This document shows positions 15,455 through 24,020 of a stretch of 64,000 bases of DNA, in pieces. Both the position numbers and the translations under genes were made by a program. The stretch comes from Verrucomicrobiota bacterium (GTDB lineage: Bacteria > Verrucomicrobiota > Verrucomicrobiia > Limisphaerales > J093). Every line of letters begins with the position of its first letter. The stretch's first letter is position 1. The notes under the pieces are model-generated. The model worked only from the letters and a program-made list of their open reading frames with translations, was not told the origin of the DNA and did not search any database. Location: contig JAKQDD010000211.1 in the NCBI GenBank assembly GCA_029556615.1, forward strand, positions 91,323 through 155,322. The letters run 5' to 3'.

Positions 15455-17944
15455 CTACGACTGGACGAACGAGGCGTAGATCCCCGAGGCACTACCGGTG
15501 AGACGATCCTTCAGCGCGGCGATCGTCGTGCGGATCGCGTCCATGGTCGCCTGCGAGTCGCAGAGCGCGATCGCCGTCAACGGGACGGCAACCTCGCGAG
15601 GCAACGCGGAGAGGTCCGCCGAGTTCCCGTCGGTCGCGCGCAGGATGGCGAGGGCCGTCGCGGCGAACACGAGGTCATTCCCGCTCAGCGTCATGACGCG
15701 CGACGCGAGCGTCTGGGCCGTGCGGCGCATCTCGGCGCGGAAGGATCCCGAGCGGGCCGTGTGACCGCGCATCGTGAGCGCCGCGACCACCACGAGCGTC
15801 TGGGCGTAGGACCCGCCGAACAGGCCGTCTGCTCCCTGCTCCAGCAGGAGGTTGCGAAGCTCAGACTCTGTCACGGGCTGCCGTGCGGCACTACGGCTCA
15901 GGTCGTCCATGGAGAAGCCCAGGGTCTGGTGACCATAGCTGTCGTCGCTGCGGTCCACCGAACAGTTCAGCGAGGCCGTCCGCACCGCCATACCCTTCGG
16001 GCTACCGGCCGAGAAGGACACAGCCCCCAGGTTGCGTACGGGTGCGCCCCGCGTGACTCCGCGCGAAGAACCCCCGAGGGTCACTCCGCGCGTCATCGAC
16101 TCCAGCGCACCTCCCTGGTCCTGCTCCGCGATGTTGCGGGGCATGGGGAGCACGACCGGGATGGTCTCCGGGGCGGAGAGGTTGCGCTGGTCCGTGTGGA
16201 CACCAACGAGCGCAACCTGCGAGTTGACGACCCCGAAGGTGGTGCCAAGCTCCTCCAGGGTGGCGTTGTCGGCGGCGTCGAAGCGGTAGGTGAGTCGGCG
16301 GTTCTTGAGGAGCGCCCACACCGTCGAGGCGATAGCTCCGTCGTGCGCGCCGATGGCGATCGGGACGGAGACCTTGTAGTCCACCCCGTCCGGCCGCTGA
16401 CCCGCCAGGATGAGGGTCGTACCCGGAGTGATCGCGCCACGGAACGCGAACAGCAACGGGCGGCCGGCGAACAGGTCCAGAGCCCCGACGGACTCGACGG
16501 AAACATCCCGTACCTGATCGCCCTCCTCGACCCGCACCTTGACCCCGGTGAGCAGCGGAGCGTCGATGGCGCTCTTGATCGCTGCGACAGCCCCCTCGAT
16601 GGCCTCATCGGCTCCGATCGGGGTGTAGGTTCCGCGTCCGGCCTCGGCGATCGCCGCGAGCATGGCGTGGTTGACCGAGTCACCGATGCCGACCACGTAC
16701 ATGCGGGTGTCGTGCATGTCGGCTCGCGCCGCCTTGATGACGGCCTCGGCTCCGCTCACGTCACCGTCAGTCATGAAGATCACGACGCGCAGCGTGTGAT
16801 CCATCGAGGGGCGCGGAGCCTCCTTGACCTGCACGTTGGCGATCGCCTTGTTCTGGAGGACGACCCGCAGGGCCTCCGACGCCTCTGTGCTGCCACCGGG
16901 CTGGATGGAGTCGACGAACGCGTCCCCAGCCGCCAGGCTCTTGTCGTCGAACGGCAGGGAGGCCGGGGCGAGCGCGACCTGCTCGTCGTCGAAGGCCACG
17001 ATGTTGAAGCGGTCCTGCGGACCGAGCGCCCGCAGGCACCCCTTGACCGCGCGCTGCGCGGCCCTCATGGGGGATCCCCCCATCGAGCCGGAGCGGTCGA
17101 CCAGGAAGACGACCTCGCGGGGGATCGTCACCCCCTCGTCGGCGAAGCGCGGCGCGAGGATGGCGACCGCCGTGGTGGGACCCTTGCCGTCCGGCCCCTG
17201 CGTGGCGTCGTACCGCACCCACACCTTGGGGTTCTGGCCGTCCGGGCGGTCCTGGATCTCGATGACCACGTCGCGGTCCAGGGCGACCTTGTCCACCAGG
17301 ACCTCGGTCGACCCATCGTCGTCGCAGCGCGTCTTCGCGACGGTCGCCTGGTGGCTCAGGCAGCGCACCTCCAGGTCGTCACGAATCCCGACCTTGACGG
17401 TGGCACGAGCCGCGAGCGTCAGGGGACGTGGCCGGTCCAGGGCAGCCTTCTCGGTTTCCTTGAGCTTGGTCGGGTCCTCGACGTAGCGCGGCATGTAGGT
17501 CGTGGGGATGACAAGCCGATATCCGTCGGTCACCGGCAGGAGCGGGCTCTCCAGGACCACCAGGACCTCGACGTCCTCCTTGTCCTCGATGGGAGCGACC
17601 CGCAGGCGGCCGAAGTCCTCCCCCTCGGACTCACCGAGGATGGCGGTGTGCCCGGCCGCCACGGCCTTCTTGTACTCGACCTGCGCACGCTCGCGCGGAC
17701 GGAACTGCCCCTTGATCTCCCGGCTCCCCACCTTGACGGTGAGATCCCGCAGGGCACCGAACGCGGGCATCGGGAACACCAGGTCCCCCTCGGCGACGCG
17801 GCCTGAGTCGTTGTTGAAGGTGATGCGGAGCGCGGATCGCGCCACGGGACCGTCGACGCTCACGTCGGCGTCGACGCCGCGCACGGCAAGGAAGCCGCCG
17901 CCTGCGTCCTGGAGCTTTACGGGGACAAGGGTCTGTTCGGGCAT
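15455..17944 (-). CDS. VIT and VWA domain protein
   Basis: This protein has 829 residues. About residues 5-150 form a VIT domain (vault protein inter-alpha-trypsin): beta-rich, with FPMPAFGALRDLTV and RERAQVEYKKAV typical of the family. The VWA domain (about 275-455) has an intact metal site: DRSGS (283-287), GGST (350-353) and MTDGD (391-395). A C-terminal part with a beta segment and helices follows. Such proteins act as metal-dependent protein-binding scaffolds. The VIT-VWA pair is also found in vault PARP, while TROVE occurs in the vault protein TEP1. The gene lies immediately upstream of the Y RNA and Ro60-like genes in the same direction. Confidence 0.85.
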   Translation of the reverse strand: MPEQTLVPVKLQDAGGGFLAVRGVDADVSVDGPVARSALRITFNNDSGRVAEGDLVFPMPAFGALRDLTVKVGSREIKGQFRPRERAQVEYKKAVAAGHTAILGESEGEDFGRLRVAPIEDKEDVEVLVVLESPLLPVTDGYRLVIPTTYMPRYVEDPTKLKETEKAALDRPRPLTLAARATVKVGIRDDLEVRCLSHQATVAKTRCDDDGSTEVLVDKVALDRDVVIEIQDRPDGQNPKVWVRYDATQGPDGKGPTTAVAILAPRFADEGVTIPREVVFLVDRSGSMGGSPMRAAQRAVKGCLRALGPQDRFNIVAFDDEQVALAPASLPFDDKSLAAGDAFVDSIQPGGSTEASEALRVVLQNKAIANVQVKEAPRPSMDHTLRVVIFMTDGDVSGAEAVIKAARADMHDTRMYVVGIGDSVNHAMLAAIAEAGRGTYTPIGADEAIEGAVAAIKSAIDAPLLTGVKVRVEEGDQVRDVSVESVGALDLFAGRPLLFAFRGAITPGTTLILAGQRPDGVDYKVSVPIAIGAHDGAIASTVWALLKNRRLTYRFDAADNATLEELGTTFGVVNSQVALVGVHTDQRNLSAPETIPVVLPMPRNIAEQDQGGALESMTRGVTLGGSSRGVTRGAPVRNLGAVSFSAGSPKGMAVRTASLNCSVDRSDDSYGHQTLGFSMDDLSRSAARQPVTESELRNLLLEQGADGLFGGSYAQTLVVVAALTMRGHTARSGSFRAEMRRTAQTLASRVMTLSGNDLVFAATALAILRATDGNSADLSALPREVAVPLTAIALCDSQATMDAIRTTIAALKDRLTGSASGIYASFVQS
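15470..15484. repeat. 15-bp repeat, copy in the 3' end of the VIT-VWA gene
   Basis: Identical to 15338-15352. Here it encodes GIYAS near the protein C-terminus. Confidence 0.8.
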
Positions 17945-18018
17945 CGGAGTGTACCTCTGGGTCTGGGGTATGACCCCCAGGACGGGGGCCGCTAGCCTTA
18001 GAGAGTACGCACCAATTC

Positions 18019-18058
18019 GATCGGAGCTGACACCCCGCGTGAAACCCCAGCTCCGATC
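18019..18058. other. 11-bp perfect inverted repeat
   Basis: Arms GATCGGAGCTG (18019-18029) and CAGCTCCGATC (18048-18058) are separated by 18 bases. It sits between the VIT-VWA gene start and the plus-strand Cys-rich gene, so it could be an operator or a stem-loop ending the leftward capsid transcript. No T-run follows on either strand. Confidence 0.6.
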
Positions 18059-18083
18059 ATCGAAGAATCATCGACTCAAGGGC

Positions 18084-18251
18084 ATGAACACCCCGAACTA
18101 CGAAGACTGCCCCAAGTGTGGGCTTCCGATGTGCGAGCAGCAGTACCCCCGGCAGGAGGTCTGCCGGTGTCACGAGAAGGAAGAGGAGGAGGAGACGGAG
18201 GAGGAGACGGAGGAGGAGAGCGCCGGAGAGGCCCCCGGCGCTCAGAGCTAG
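18084..18251 (+). CDS. Small Cys-rich protein with acidic tail
   Basis: This plus-strand frame of 55 residues starts at ATG 18084. CPKCGLPMC followed by VCRCHEK gives a five-cysteine zinc-binding-like N-terminus, and the rest is almost only E, with T, A and G (a 12-bp purine repeat). It ends convergently with the capsid gene, the stops sharing CTAG. No other gene occupies the interval, which favours a real gene, but the ribosome site is weak (AAGGGC). Confidence 0.5.
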   Translation: MNTPNYEDCPKCGLPMCEQQYPRQEVCRCHEKEEEEETEEETEEESAGEAPGAQS

Positions 18252-19162
18252 CGGGTGATGATGAGGCGCGAGAGGCCGAGCGGGTTGTGGCAGATGAAGC
18301 CGAGCTGCTCGAAGACCGAGAAGCCGATCTGCCGCTTCACGGGGTCGTCCGCCGACAGGACCGTGAGCTCGGTGCGAACCGGGATGCGGCCGAAGTACTC
18401 CGGCTCGCAGCACACGTAGCCGACGCCGACCGGGACGATGATGGACACGATGATCCGTGCCCCGTAGATCGTCCCGAGGATGCCGGTGTTGAGCAGCGTG
18501 TTCTGCGTGTCGAAGTCGAGGATCTCCCGACCGAACTTTCGCAGGTCCGCGTAGTCACGCGCGTTCAGGAAGAAGTGCGCGACCCGCAGGTTGTTCCGCT
18601 CGACGAGCGCGTAGCTGTCCGCGATCTGCTGACCCGACAGCGGGGCCACCACCGGGATGTCCGGGTTGGTCTGGCCGGGGATGTTGTCGAATCCCGCCTC
18701 GGCGGTCGAGTCGATGATGACGAACACACGGTCGTCCTCGCTCGCCATGATCTGGGCCTTGGCCAGCTCCTGGCAGCGCTCGATCAGGTCGTACCGGCGC
18801 TCCTTGATCTGCTGGTACGGGATCATCGGAGCCGTCGCGATCTCGATGAGGGGGACGTTGACCCGGCGCGGCTTGATGATGGCCTGCACCGACTCGCCGT
18901 CCTCCCCCACGACAAAGGCCGCTACTTCCGGATCCTTGTCGTAGATGGCCAGCGCGCCGTCAGGAAGCTGGTCGACCTTGAACGCCTTGCGGCCGACCGC
19001 CTGGTAGTCGCGCTTGAGACGCAGCGGCTGCTGCATGGAGGCGGCCAGCTTCTGGAAGCCACCCTTGGTCTTGAGCAGGCGTCCGATCACCTGCTGCTTG
19101 TGCGCTGCGATCGAAGCCGGATCGGAACCGGGAGCGCCGTTCTGCATGTTGGGCGTGTTCAT
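18248..19162 (-). CDS. Major capsid protein
   Basis: This 304-residue protein starts at ATG 19162 with AAGGA upstream. The segment IKERRYDLIERCQELAKAQI followed by EDDRVFVIIDS is typical of the spine helix and following region of phage capsid proteins in the HK97-fold superfamily. The C-terminal half has the beta-strand P-domain pattern with RNNLRVAHFFLNARDYADLR and a final hydrophobic strand. It follows the protease and scaffold-like genes, as expected for a head operon. There is no obvious N-terminal delta domain beyond about 45 residues. Confidence 0.75.
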   Translation of the reverse strand: MNTPNMQNGAPGSDPASIAAHKQQVIGRLLKTKGGFQKLAASMQQPLRLKRDYQAVGRKAFKVDQLPDGALAIYDKDPEVAAFVVGEDGESVQAIIKPRRVNVPLIEIATAPMIPYQQIKERRYDLIERCQELAKAQIMASEDDRVFVIIDSTAEAGFDNIPGQTNPDIPVVAPLSGQQIADSYALVERNNLRVAHFFLNARDYADLRKFGREILDFDTQNTLLNTGILGTIYGARIIVSIIVPVGVGYVCCEPEYFGRIPVRTELTVLSADDPVKRQIGFSVFEQLGFICHNPLGLSRLIITR

Positions 19163-19177
19163 GGGGGTTCCTTTCCG

Positions 19178-19921
19178 TTAGATGCGCTGGTCGTACACGA
19201 GGCCCGGGTGAGAGGAGTCGGGCACCATCTTGAGGACACCGATGGTGGTCGCCGGCCCGCCCCGCTGCATGATGGTCAGCAGGTTCGCCGCCGTGTCCAT
19301 CGGGACCTGGGTCCGCACGTAGCTCTCCGCGGTCACCGTGGCGACCTGCTCGACGTTGTACCGGGTGCCGCCCTTGCCGGTGATGACGCGCGGCATGAGG
19401 AACCCGTTGCGGCTCGACACGAGCTCCGCGCCCGGCACGTACAGGATCTCCGTCTTGGCCGGCGCGTTGGCCGGGTCGACGTCCGCGATGAGGTGGGTCT
19501 CGTACAGACCGTTCTTGTACGTTCCACCACCACTCATGTACGTGAGGATCCCGCTGCCCGCCGTCGTGGTGTTGTCGAACGCGTTGTTGCCCGTCGAGGT
19601 GTTGAAGTACACCCCCAGCGGCCGGTAGTTGTTCGAGTAGTCCGGGTTGAGCTTGATCTTGTTCTGGATGTCGGGATCGCCAGGTCCACCGGTGACGTCG
19701 TTGCCCGCATCAGGGCGCACGAACGCGACGCTGCCCGAGAGGGCACCGCGCTTCACGGGGTTGACGTACCGGCTGATAGTGCCCGGGGTCGCGACAGCAC
19801 ACGGGTTTAGCTGGGTCAGGCCATCGTCGGCCAGCCCGGAGAACCCGTTCTGAATTGCCCGGTAGATCACCGTCAGTGCGGTGGCAGATCCCAGGAACGC
19901 TTGCGACGTCTGTCCGATCAT
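19178..19921 (-). CDS. Probable head decoration or minor capsid protein
   Basis: This 247-residue protein starts at ATG 19921 after AAGGA and precedes the capsid gene by 15 bases. The sequence is rich in G, N, T and A with few lysine clusters (for example SGSVAFVRPDAGND), as in secreted or capsid-surface beta proteins. No enzyme motif is present. The position between scaffold-like and capsid genes supports a head role. Confidence 0.55.
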   Translation of the reverse strand: MIGQTSQAFLGSATALTVIYRAIQNGFSGLADDGLTQLNPCAVATPGTISRYVNPVKRGALSGSVAFVRPDAGNDVTGGPGDPDIQNKIKLNPDYSNNYRPLGVYFNTSTGNNAFDNTTTAGSGILTYMSGGGTYKNGLYETHLIADVDPANAPAKTEILYVPGAELVSSRNGFLMPRVITGKGGTRYNVEQVATVTAESYVRTQVPMDTAANLLTIMQRGGPATTIGVLKMVPDSSHPGLVYDQRI

Positions 19922-19969
19922 CGTCTTGATGTCCTTGTTTACAAACGGGAGAGTTCTGGGTCGTCTGAC

Positions 19970-19992
19970 GACCGAGGCACCTCGCCTCGGTC
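19970..19992. other. 8-bp perfect hairpin in the capsid leader
   Basis: Arms GACCGAGG/CCTCGGTC with a seven-base loop lie upstream of the 19178-19921 gene. It may shape the leader of the head transcript. Confidence 0.5.
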
Positions 19993-20075
19993 ACGTATGA
20001 CCTGGGCGAGCACATATACGAGCTATTGAGGAAAACGGGGGGAGGAGAGAAAAAACTTCAGGGAGGGAAGCCGAC

Positions 20076-20095
20076 GTGAGCCCCAGAGGGCTCAC
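20076..20095 (-). terminator. Possible terminator hairpin after the EF-hand gene
   Basis: Eight-bp perfect arms GTGAGCCC/GGGCTCAC with a four-base loop lie just past the stop at 20099. A T6 run lies about 20 bases further downstream on the minus strand, so it is not a textbook terminator. It could separate the scaffold-like and capsid transcripts. Confidence 0.4.
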
Positions 20096-20098
20096 GGG

Positions 20099-21871
20099 CT
20101 AGGAGTTCCAGAGGATGGAGAGCTCGTCGACCGACATGTCTTCGGGGCGGCGACGGCCGCCACCCATCCCGGCCGGCTTGGCCGTGCTGGCCTGGCGAGC
20201 CATGCCCGCCGCACCGAGAGCCTTCGCCCCGTTGGAGGCGCGACGCGGTTGCGGGTTGAGGGGCAGGTTGCCAGCGGTCTGGCCGCCACCGAACACTTCG
20301 TCGACCACCGCCTGGTCCGCGGCAGACATCGGCGCGATCCCTTCGTCGAAGAACGCCGAGGAGGCCATGGGCTCCGACCCCTCATCTTCGTCCTCTTCCG
20401 CAGCTCCCTCGTCCTCCGCGAGGATCGAGGCAGCCTGGGAGTCCGTACCCTCGTCCTTGTCGTCGTCCGCACCATCGCCCTCAGCGGCCTGCTTCACCTT
20501 GGGGCGCTTGGACGCCGTGGGGGTCCGGCTGGCAGTCGGCATACCGCTCGTCTGCTCGTCATCGTCACCCGCCTTGTCGTCGTCCTCCTCCGCAGCCTGC
20601 TTGCCCTTGGGGGGCTTCTTGGCGGCAGCGCTCGCGGCCGGACGCTTCGAGGCGGTCGGGGCCTTGGCGGCCTCCTTGTTCGCCTCGTCCTCCTCCTTCT
20701 TGTCCTTGATGAACGGAGGGAGGTCGGAGTCGTCACCAGCCGACTTGCCGGAGTCGTCCGTACCACCGTCCTCGCCCATCTCCTCCTTCTCGCCCTCGGA
20801 CTCCGCGACGCGAGCAGCCAGCGTCGCGTCCTGCGGCTTGAGGGCCGGAGTGCCGGCGACCGGAGCCTGGACCCCGAGGCCCTTGTAGAGGTCCTCGGCC
20901 GAGATCACGCCGTCCTCGTTGCGGTCGAGCGCCGCGAACAACATGCGCGACCCCTTCCACTCGGAGGCGAGCACCTTGCCGTCACGGTTCCCGTCGAGGG
21001 CCGCGAACAGGCTCTTGGCGGAGCTCGCGGTGAGAGCGCGCTGCGCAGCTTCCTTGGTGGCAGCCGACTTGGCGCTCGCTGGGATGAGGCGGTCCTCGAT
21101 CATCGCGAGGCGCTGCCCCTGGGTCTTCACCGCGCTCTGGATGTCCTTGAGCGCGCTCATCACTTGCTTGTTCATGGCGTCATCACTCCCGAACACGCCT
21201 CCGTCATCGAGGGTGCCTTCGTCGAGGTCGTCGAGGTCGTCGTCTCCGTCATCGAAGCTGCCGAGGCCCACGTCGGCCACGTCCTCCACGGGAGGTCCGA
21301 GCGGCGCGGCGTCCATCGTGTCATCGACCATCAGGTCGTCACCCATGACACCGCCCTCACCACACGCCTGCTGGCTGGTCGCCAGCTGGCTCGTAGCGGC
21401 CGGGGTCGCCTGCTCCAGGCGCGCCAGGCGGTCCGGGTCGGACATGAGGACCGTCCCGAGATGTACCACGTCGTCCTCGCTCGCCTTGGTGCCGAGGAAG
21501 GAGCGCGCGGCCTTGGTGCAGCGGACCGCGAGCTTCTTGATCCGCAGCTTCTCCGCCGCGACGCGCTGACGCGAGGCCGTCATGGGCTCCCGCGTCTTGG
21601 AGTACATCGCGGGATGGTCCTTGTCGAACTCGTCGTAGCCCGGATTGGCCGGCGGGTTGCCTTCCTTGTAGGGAGGCGGCGTCTGGTCCTCAGCCCACGC
21701 AGAGGGGTCGCCCTTGGCGAGGTCAGCCTCTGTGGGCTGTGGGTACGAGGCCGGATGCTCATTCTGGAGGTCCGACTCGTAGCCAGGGTTCGCGGGGGGA
21801 TCGTTCATCGCGGCCGACCGGGCCTTCCAGGTTGTCCGCGTACGAAGCGGCTTGTGGTCGTTGATGCTCAT
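20099..21871 (-). CDS. Head-operon protein with two EF-hand-like motifs
   Basis: This 590-residue protein starts at ATG 21871 after TAGGAGA. The first 110 residues hold repeated PPANPGY segments. A helical middle follows, then two calcium-loop-like motifs, DGNRDGKVLASEW and DRNEDGVISAEDL, about 20 residues apart. Both have the D-x-N-x-D-G spacing of EF-hands. The C-terminal third is low complexity, with D/E-rich and A/K-rich blocks. The position between protease and capsid genes suggests a scaffold or internal head protein. Calcium binding is inferred from the motif only. Confidence 0.6.
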   Translation of the reverse strand: MSINDHKPLRTRTTWKARSAAMNDPPANPGYESDLQNEHPASYPQPTEADLAKGDPSAWAEDQTPPPYKEGNPPANPGYDEFDKDHPAMYSKTREPMTASRQRVAAEKLRIKKLAVRCTKAARSFLGTKASEDDVVHLGTVLMSDPDRLARLEQATPAATSQLATSQQACGEGGVMGDDLMVDDTMDAAPLGPPVEDVADVGLGSFDDGDDDLDDLDEGTLDDGGVFGSDDAMNKQVMSALKDIQSAVKTQGQRLAMIEDRLIPASAKSAATKEAAQRALTASSAKSLFAALDGNRDGKVLASEWKGSRMLFAALDRNEDGVISAEDLYKGLGVQAPVAGTPALKPQDATLAARVAESEGEKEEMGEDGGTDDSGKSAGDDSDLPPFIKDKKEEDEANKEAAKAPTASKRPAASAAAKKPPKGKQAAEEDDDKAGDDDEQTSGMPTASRTPTASKRPKVKQAAEGDGADDDKDEGTDSQAASILAEDEGAAEEDEDEGSEPMASSAFFDEGIAPMSAADQAVVDEVFGGGQTAGNLPLNPQPRRASNGAKALGAAGMARQASTAKPAGMGGGRRRPEDMSVDELSILWNS

Positions 21872-21960
21872 CTTGGATCTCCTAAGATCGGGAGAGGGCC
21901 GTGTTTTATGCTCTCAACCGGGCTCTCGGCCGCTCATTCGAGCGACAGAGCAAAGTGCAA

Positions 21961-23457
21961 CTATTGAGGTTTAGGGGTGCGCGACCCTGGCAGAAGCCTC
22001 GCGACCCGCAGTGCTGTCTCCGCCTCGCCTCGGGTTAGGGGCCTTCCCACCTCGATCCCACACCGAGTCAGGAAGTCGACGCGTCGCCCCGCACGCAACA
22101 GGGGAGCGGCCCTCCCGATCGCGGTGGCGAATCGCGGGGACATGGAGGACCCGAGCCCCGCCAGCAGACCCGGGAGCCCGCGAAGGAAGGCTGCGTCATC
22201 CATGGCGGCCTGCGCGTAGGAGGCGATCGCGTGGCGACGCCTCGCTACGGCCCCAAGCCGGGACAGGTTGTCGTTGTCGTCAGGAGCCCCCGGTACCGTG
22301 TCGCGAACGCCGCCCTCGTCCATGCGCTCGCGGATCTTACTGACGGCTCGCTGGTAGATGTAGTTCTGGACCTGGTCAATCGCGTCGTCCAGGGGGGATG
22401 CCGGGGGCTGCGTGGGTGTGGAGGACTCGTCTTCTCCAACTTCTCCGGAATCATCCTGCGTGAAGTCTGAGGCGTCATCTGCTCGACGAGTGGCCGTACG
22501 GGCAGCTCCTCCCTTCCAGGACCCTGGCACCACCTTCTTCTTGGCGACCTTTCCTTCAGGAGGCCCACCCTCAGGGGGTTCCAACACTCCACGGCTCACC
22601 GCGCCCTTGAACGCAGGCCCCTCCACCCAAGACGCCTCCTTGAACACCACTCCACCCGTTGGGTCGATCGTCTCGTGCCCGCAGATCTCCGCGACACGAG
22701 ACGGCTCCCCGTCCTCGTCCGTGAACATCTGGCCCTTGAAGTGCCGGACGCAGGGGCACAGCTCCGTGTCGTCGACCGACCAGTGCCCGCAGCACGAGCA
22801 GATGGTGCCCACGACGTCGCACCCCATCGACATCTTGTCGATGGACCCGTCGAGGATGCCCGCGCACAGCTCCTCATGCTCCCTGGAGGTCGCTACCAAG
22901 ATGTCTACGTACAGGGTCGGACCGAGGTTGCGGATCGCAGCGTCGAGCAGCCGCCCCTTGGACAGAGCCTCGACCTGGACGTGCTCGATGAAGTTGTGAC
23001 CCCCGACGAACGTGCGGTAGCTCTTGAGGAGCACACCCCGCGAGAAGGCGTCGTTGTTGTCGTTGATGTACTTCTGCGTGGGTCGGGAGATGCGAAAGTC
23101 CCCGTATCGACGGTTCGGCTTGAACCCCGCCGGACCGAGGACGTGGAGCATCGACCGGAAGTCGAACGAGGCGAGGCGACCCGCCCCAAGGAACCCAGAC
23201 CCCTGAGGGACATCTGGGTTCTTGGGCTCGTAAGTATCGACGGACGCGACGATCGTCGCGTGCGAGAGTACGTACTCGGCGGGGTTGAAGTGTTCTCCGA
23301 CGATGTCGGAGGCTACATCCACGATGGACTGACGCGTCGAGCTACACCGCGCAACGATCCTACGCTTCCGCGCTCCATCGGCCAGGAAGTCAGGCCAGTC
23401 GGTCGTACGCAGGTTGGCGTGTGCGACGCAAGCCCGCCCGTAGACACGCTTAGCCAC
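21961..23457 (-). CDS. Prohead protease-like protein
   Basis: This 498-residue protein starts at GTG 23457. About residues 100-290 resemble phage prohead protease/maturation proteins, with GGHNFIEHVQVEA, then LYVDILVATSREH, then IDKMSMGCDVVG. The candidate catalytic serine is in KMSMG, corresponding to the 'LS(I/V)G' motif, and the histidine is in GGHN or IEHV. It then has CSCCGHWSV and CPCVRHF, a zinc-binding-like insert seen in relatives. The C-terminal 200 residues are less conserved. It lies between portal and capsid genes, as expected. Confidence 0.65.
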   Translation of the reverse strand: MAKRVYGRACVAHANLRTTDWPDFLADGARKRRIVARCSSTRQSIVDVASDIVGEHFNPAEYVLSHATIVASVDTYEPKNPDVPQGSGFLGAGRLASFDFRSMLHVLGPAGFKPNRRYGDFRISRPTQKYINDNNDAFSRGVLLKSYRTFVGGHNFIEHVQVEALSKGRLLDAAIRNLGPTLYVDILVATSREHEELCAGILDGSIDKMSMGCDVVGTICSCCGHWSVDDTELCPCVRHFKGQMFTDEDGEPSRVAEICGHETIDPTGGVVFKEASWVEGPAFKGAVSRGVLEPPEGGPPEGKVAKKKVVPGSWKGGAARTATRRADDASDFTQDDSGEVGEDESSTPTQPPASPLDDAIDQVQNYIYQRAVSKIRERMDEGGVRDTVPGAPDDNDNLSRLGAVARRRHAIASYAQAAMDDAAFLRGLPGLLAGLGSSMSPRFATAIGRAAPLLRAGRRVDFLTRCGIEVGRPLTRGEAETALRVARLLPGSRTPKPQ

Positions 23458-23460
23458 GAA

Positions 23461-24006
23461 TCACCGCCCTCGGCCGCTGGAGGCCATCACGAACGACGGG
23501 TGCCCCTCGATGTCGCAAGGGTCGACCAGGAACTTACACTTCCAACACGCCAGGATGCGCATGTTGGCTCCTCCCTGTCGCCGGTGTGTGGCCCCCAGCA
23601 TGCGCTTTCCGCACCGCGGACAGGCGTAGTGCCCAGAAGATCGCTCGTCCCCGTTGGCTCGGTACTTTCGGTCGGGAGCCGCCCAGTAGATCGCCTGCTT
23701 CTGGATCGGCATGACCTTCTGAACCGGACTCATCGACTCCGAGATCGTCGGGGTCAGGTTGCGAGACACAAGCTGGATCTCCTCAACGGAGATGCGCTGG
23801 ATCCCGTGGGGCCACTGTACGTCAGCCATCCCTGTCGCAGGATAGACGGCCAGAAGCCGCCCTACCGCGTCGTGGTTTCCCAGGAACGTAGCCACCACGT
23901 CACCTGGATAGTAGGTGCGGGCGAGCTCCTGTGTGTCCACGAAGCCGCGGCGGGGACGCCACGACGCTATGAGGCGACGCGCGATCCTCTTGTCGGTGGG
24001 GTGCAT
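23461..24006 (-). CDS. Small protein with C-terminal zinc ribbon
   Basis: This 181-residue protein starts at ATG 24006. Residues about 25-75 look like an SH3-like barrel (YYPGDVVATFLGNHDAVGRL). The C-terminus contains CPRCGKRM and CWKCKFL, two CxxC pairs for one zinc ion. It lies within the head operon just before the protease. The function is unknown. Confidence 0.55.
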   Translation of the reverse strand: MHPTDKRIARRLIASWRPRRGFVDTQELARTYYPGDVVATFLGNHDAVGRLLAVYPATGMADVQWPHGIQRISVEEIQLVSRNLTPTISESMSPVQKVMPIQKQAIYWAAPDRKYRANGDERSSGHYACPRCGKRMLGATHRRQGGANMRILACWKCKFLVDPCDIEGHPSFVMASSGRGR

Positions 24007-24020
24007 CGGGGGTTCTGCCC

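Noticed and set aside
15308..17806. Very long plus-strand open frame of 832 codons opposite the VIT-VWA gene
   Set aside because: It is a codon-bias shadow of the minus-strand gene in GC-rich DNA. It has no domain pattern, while the minus frame has VIT and VWA motifs.
20249..21967. Plus-strand frame of 572 codons opposite the EF-hand gene
   Set aside because: It is an antisense shadow. The minus frame has a ribosome site, EF-hand motifs and fits the head operon direction.
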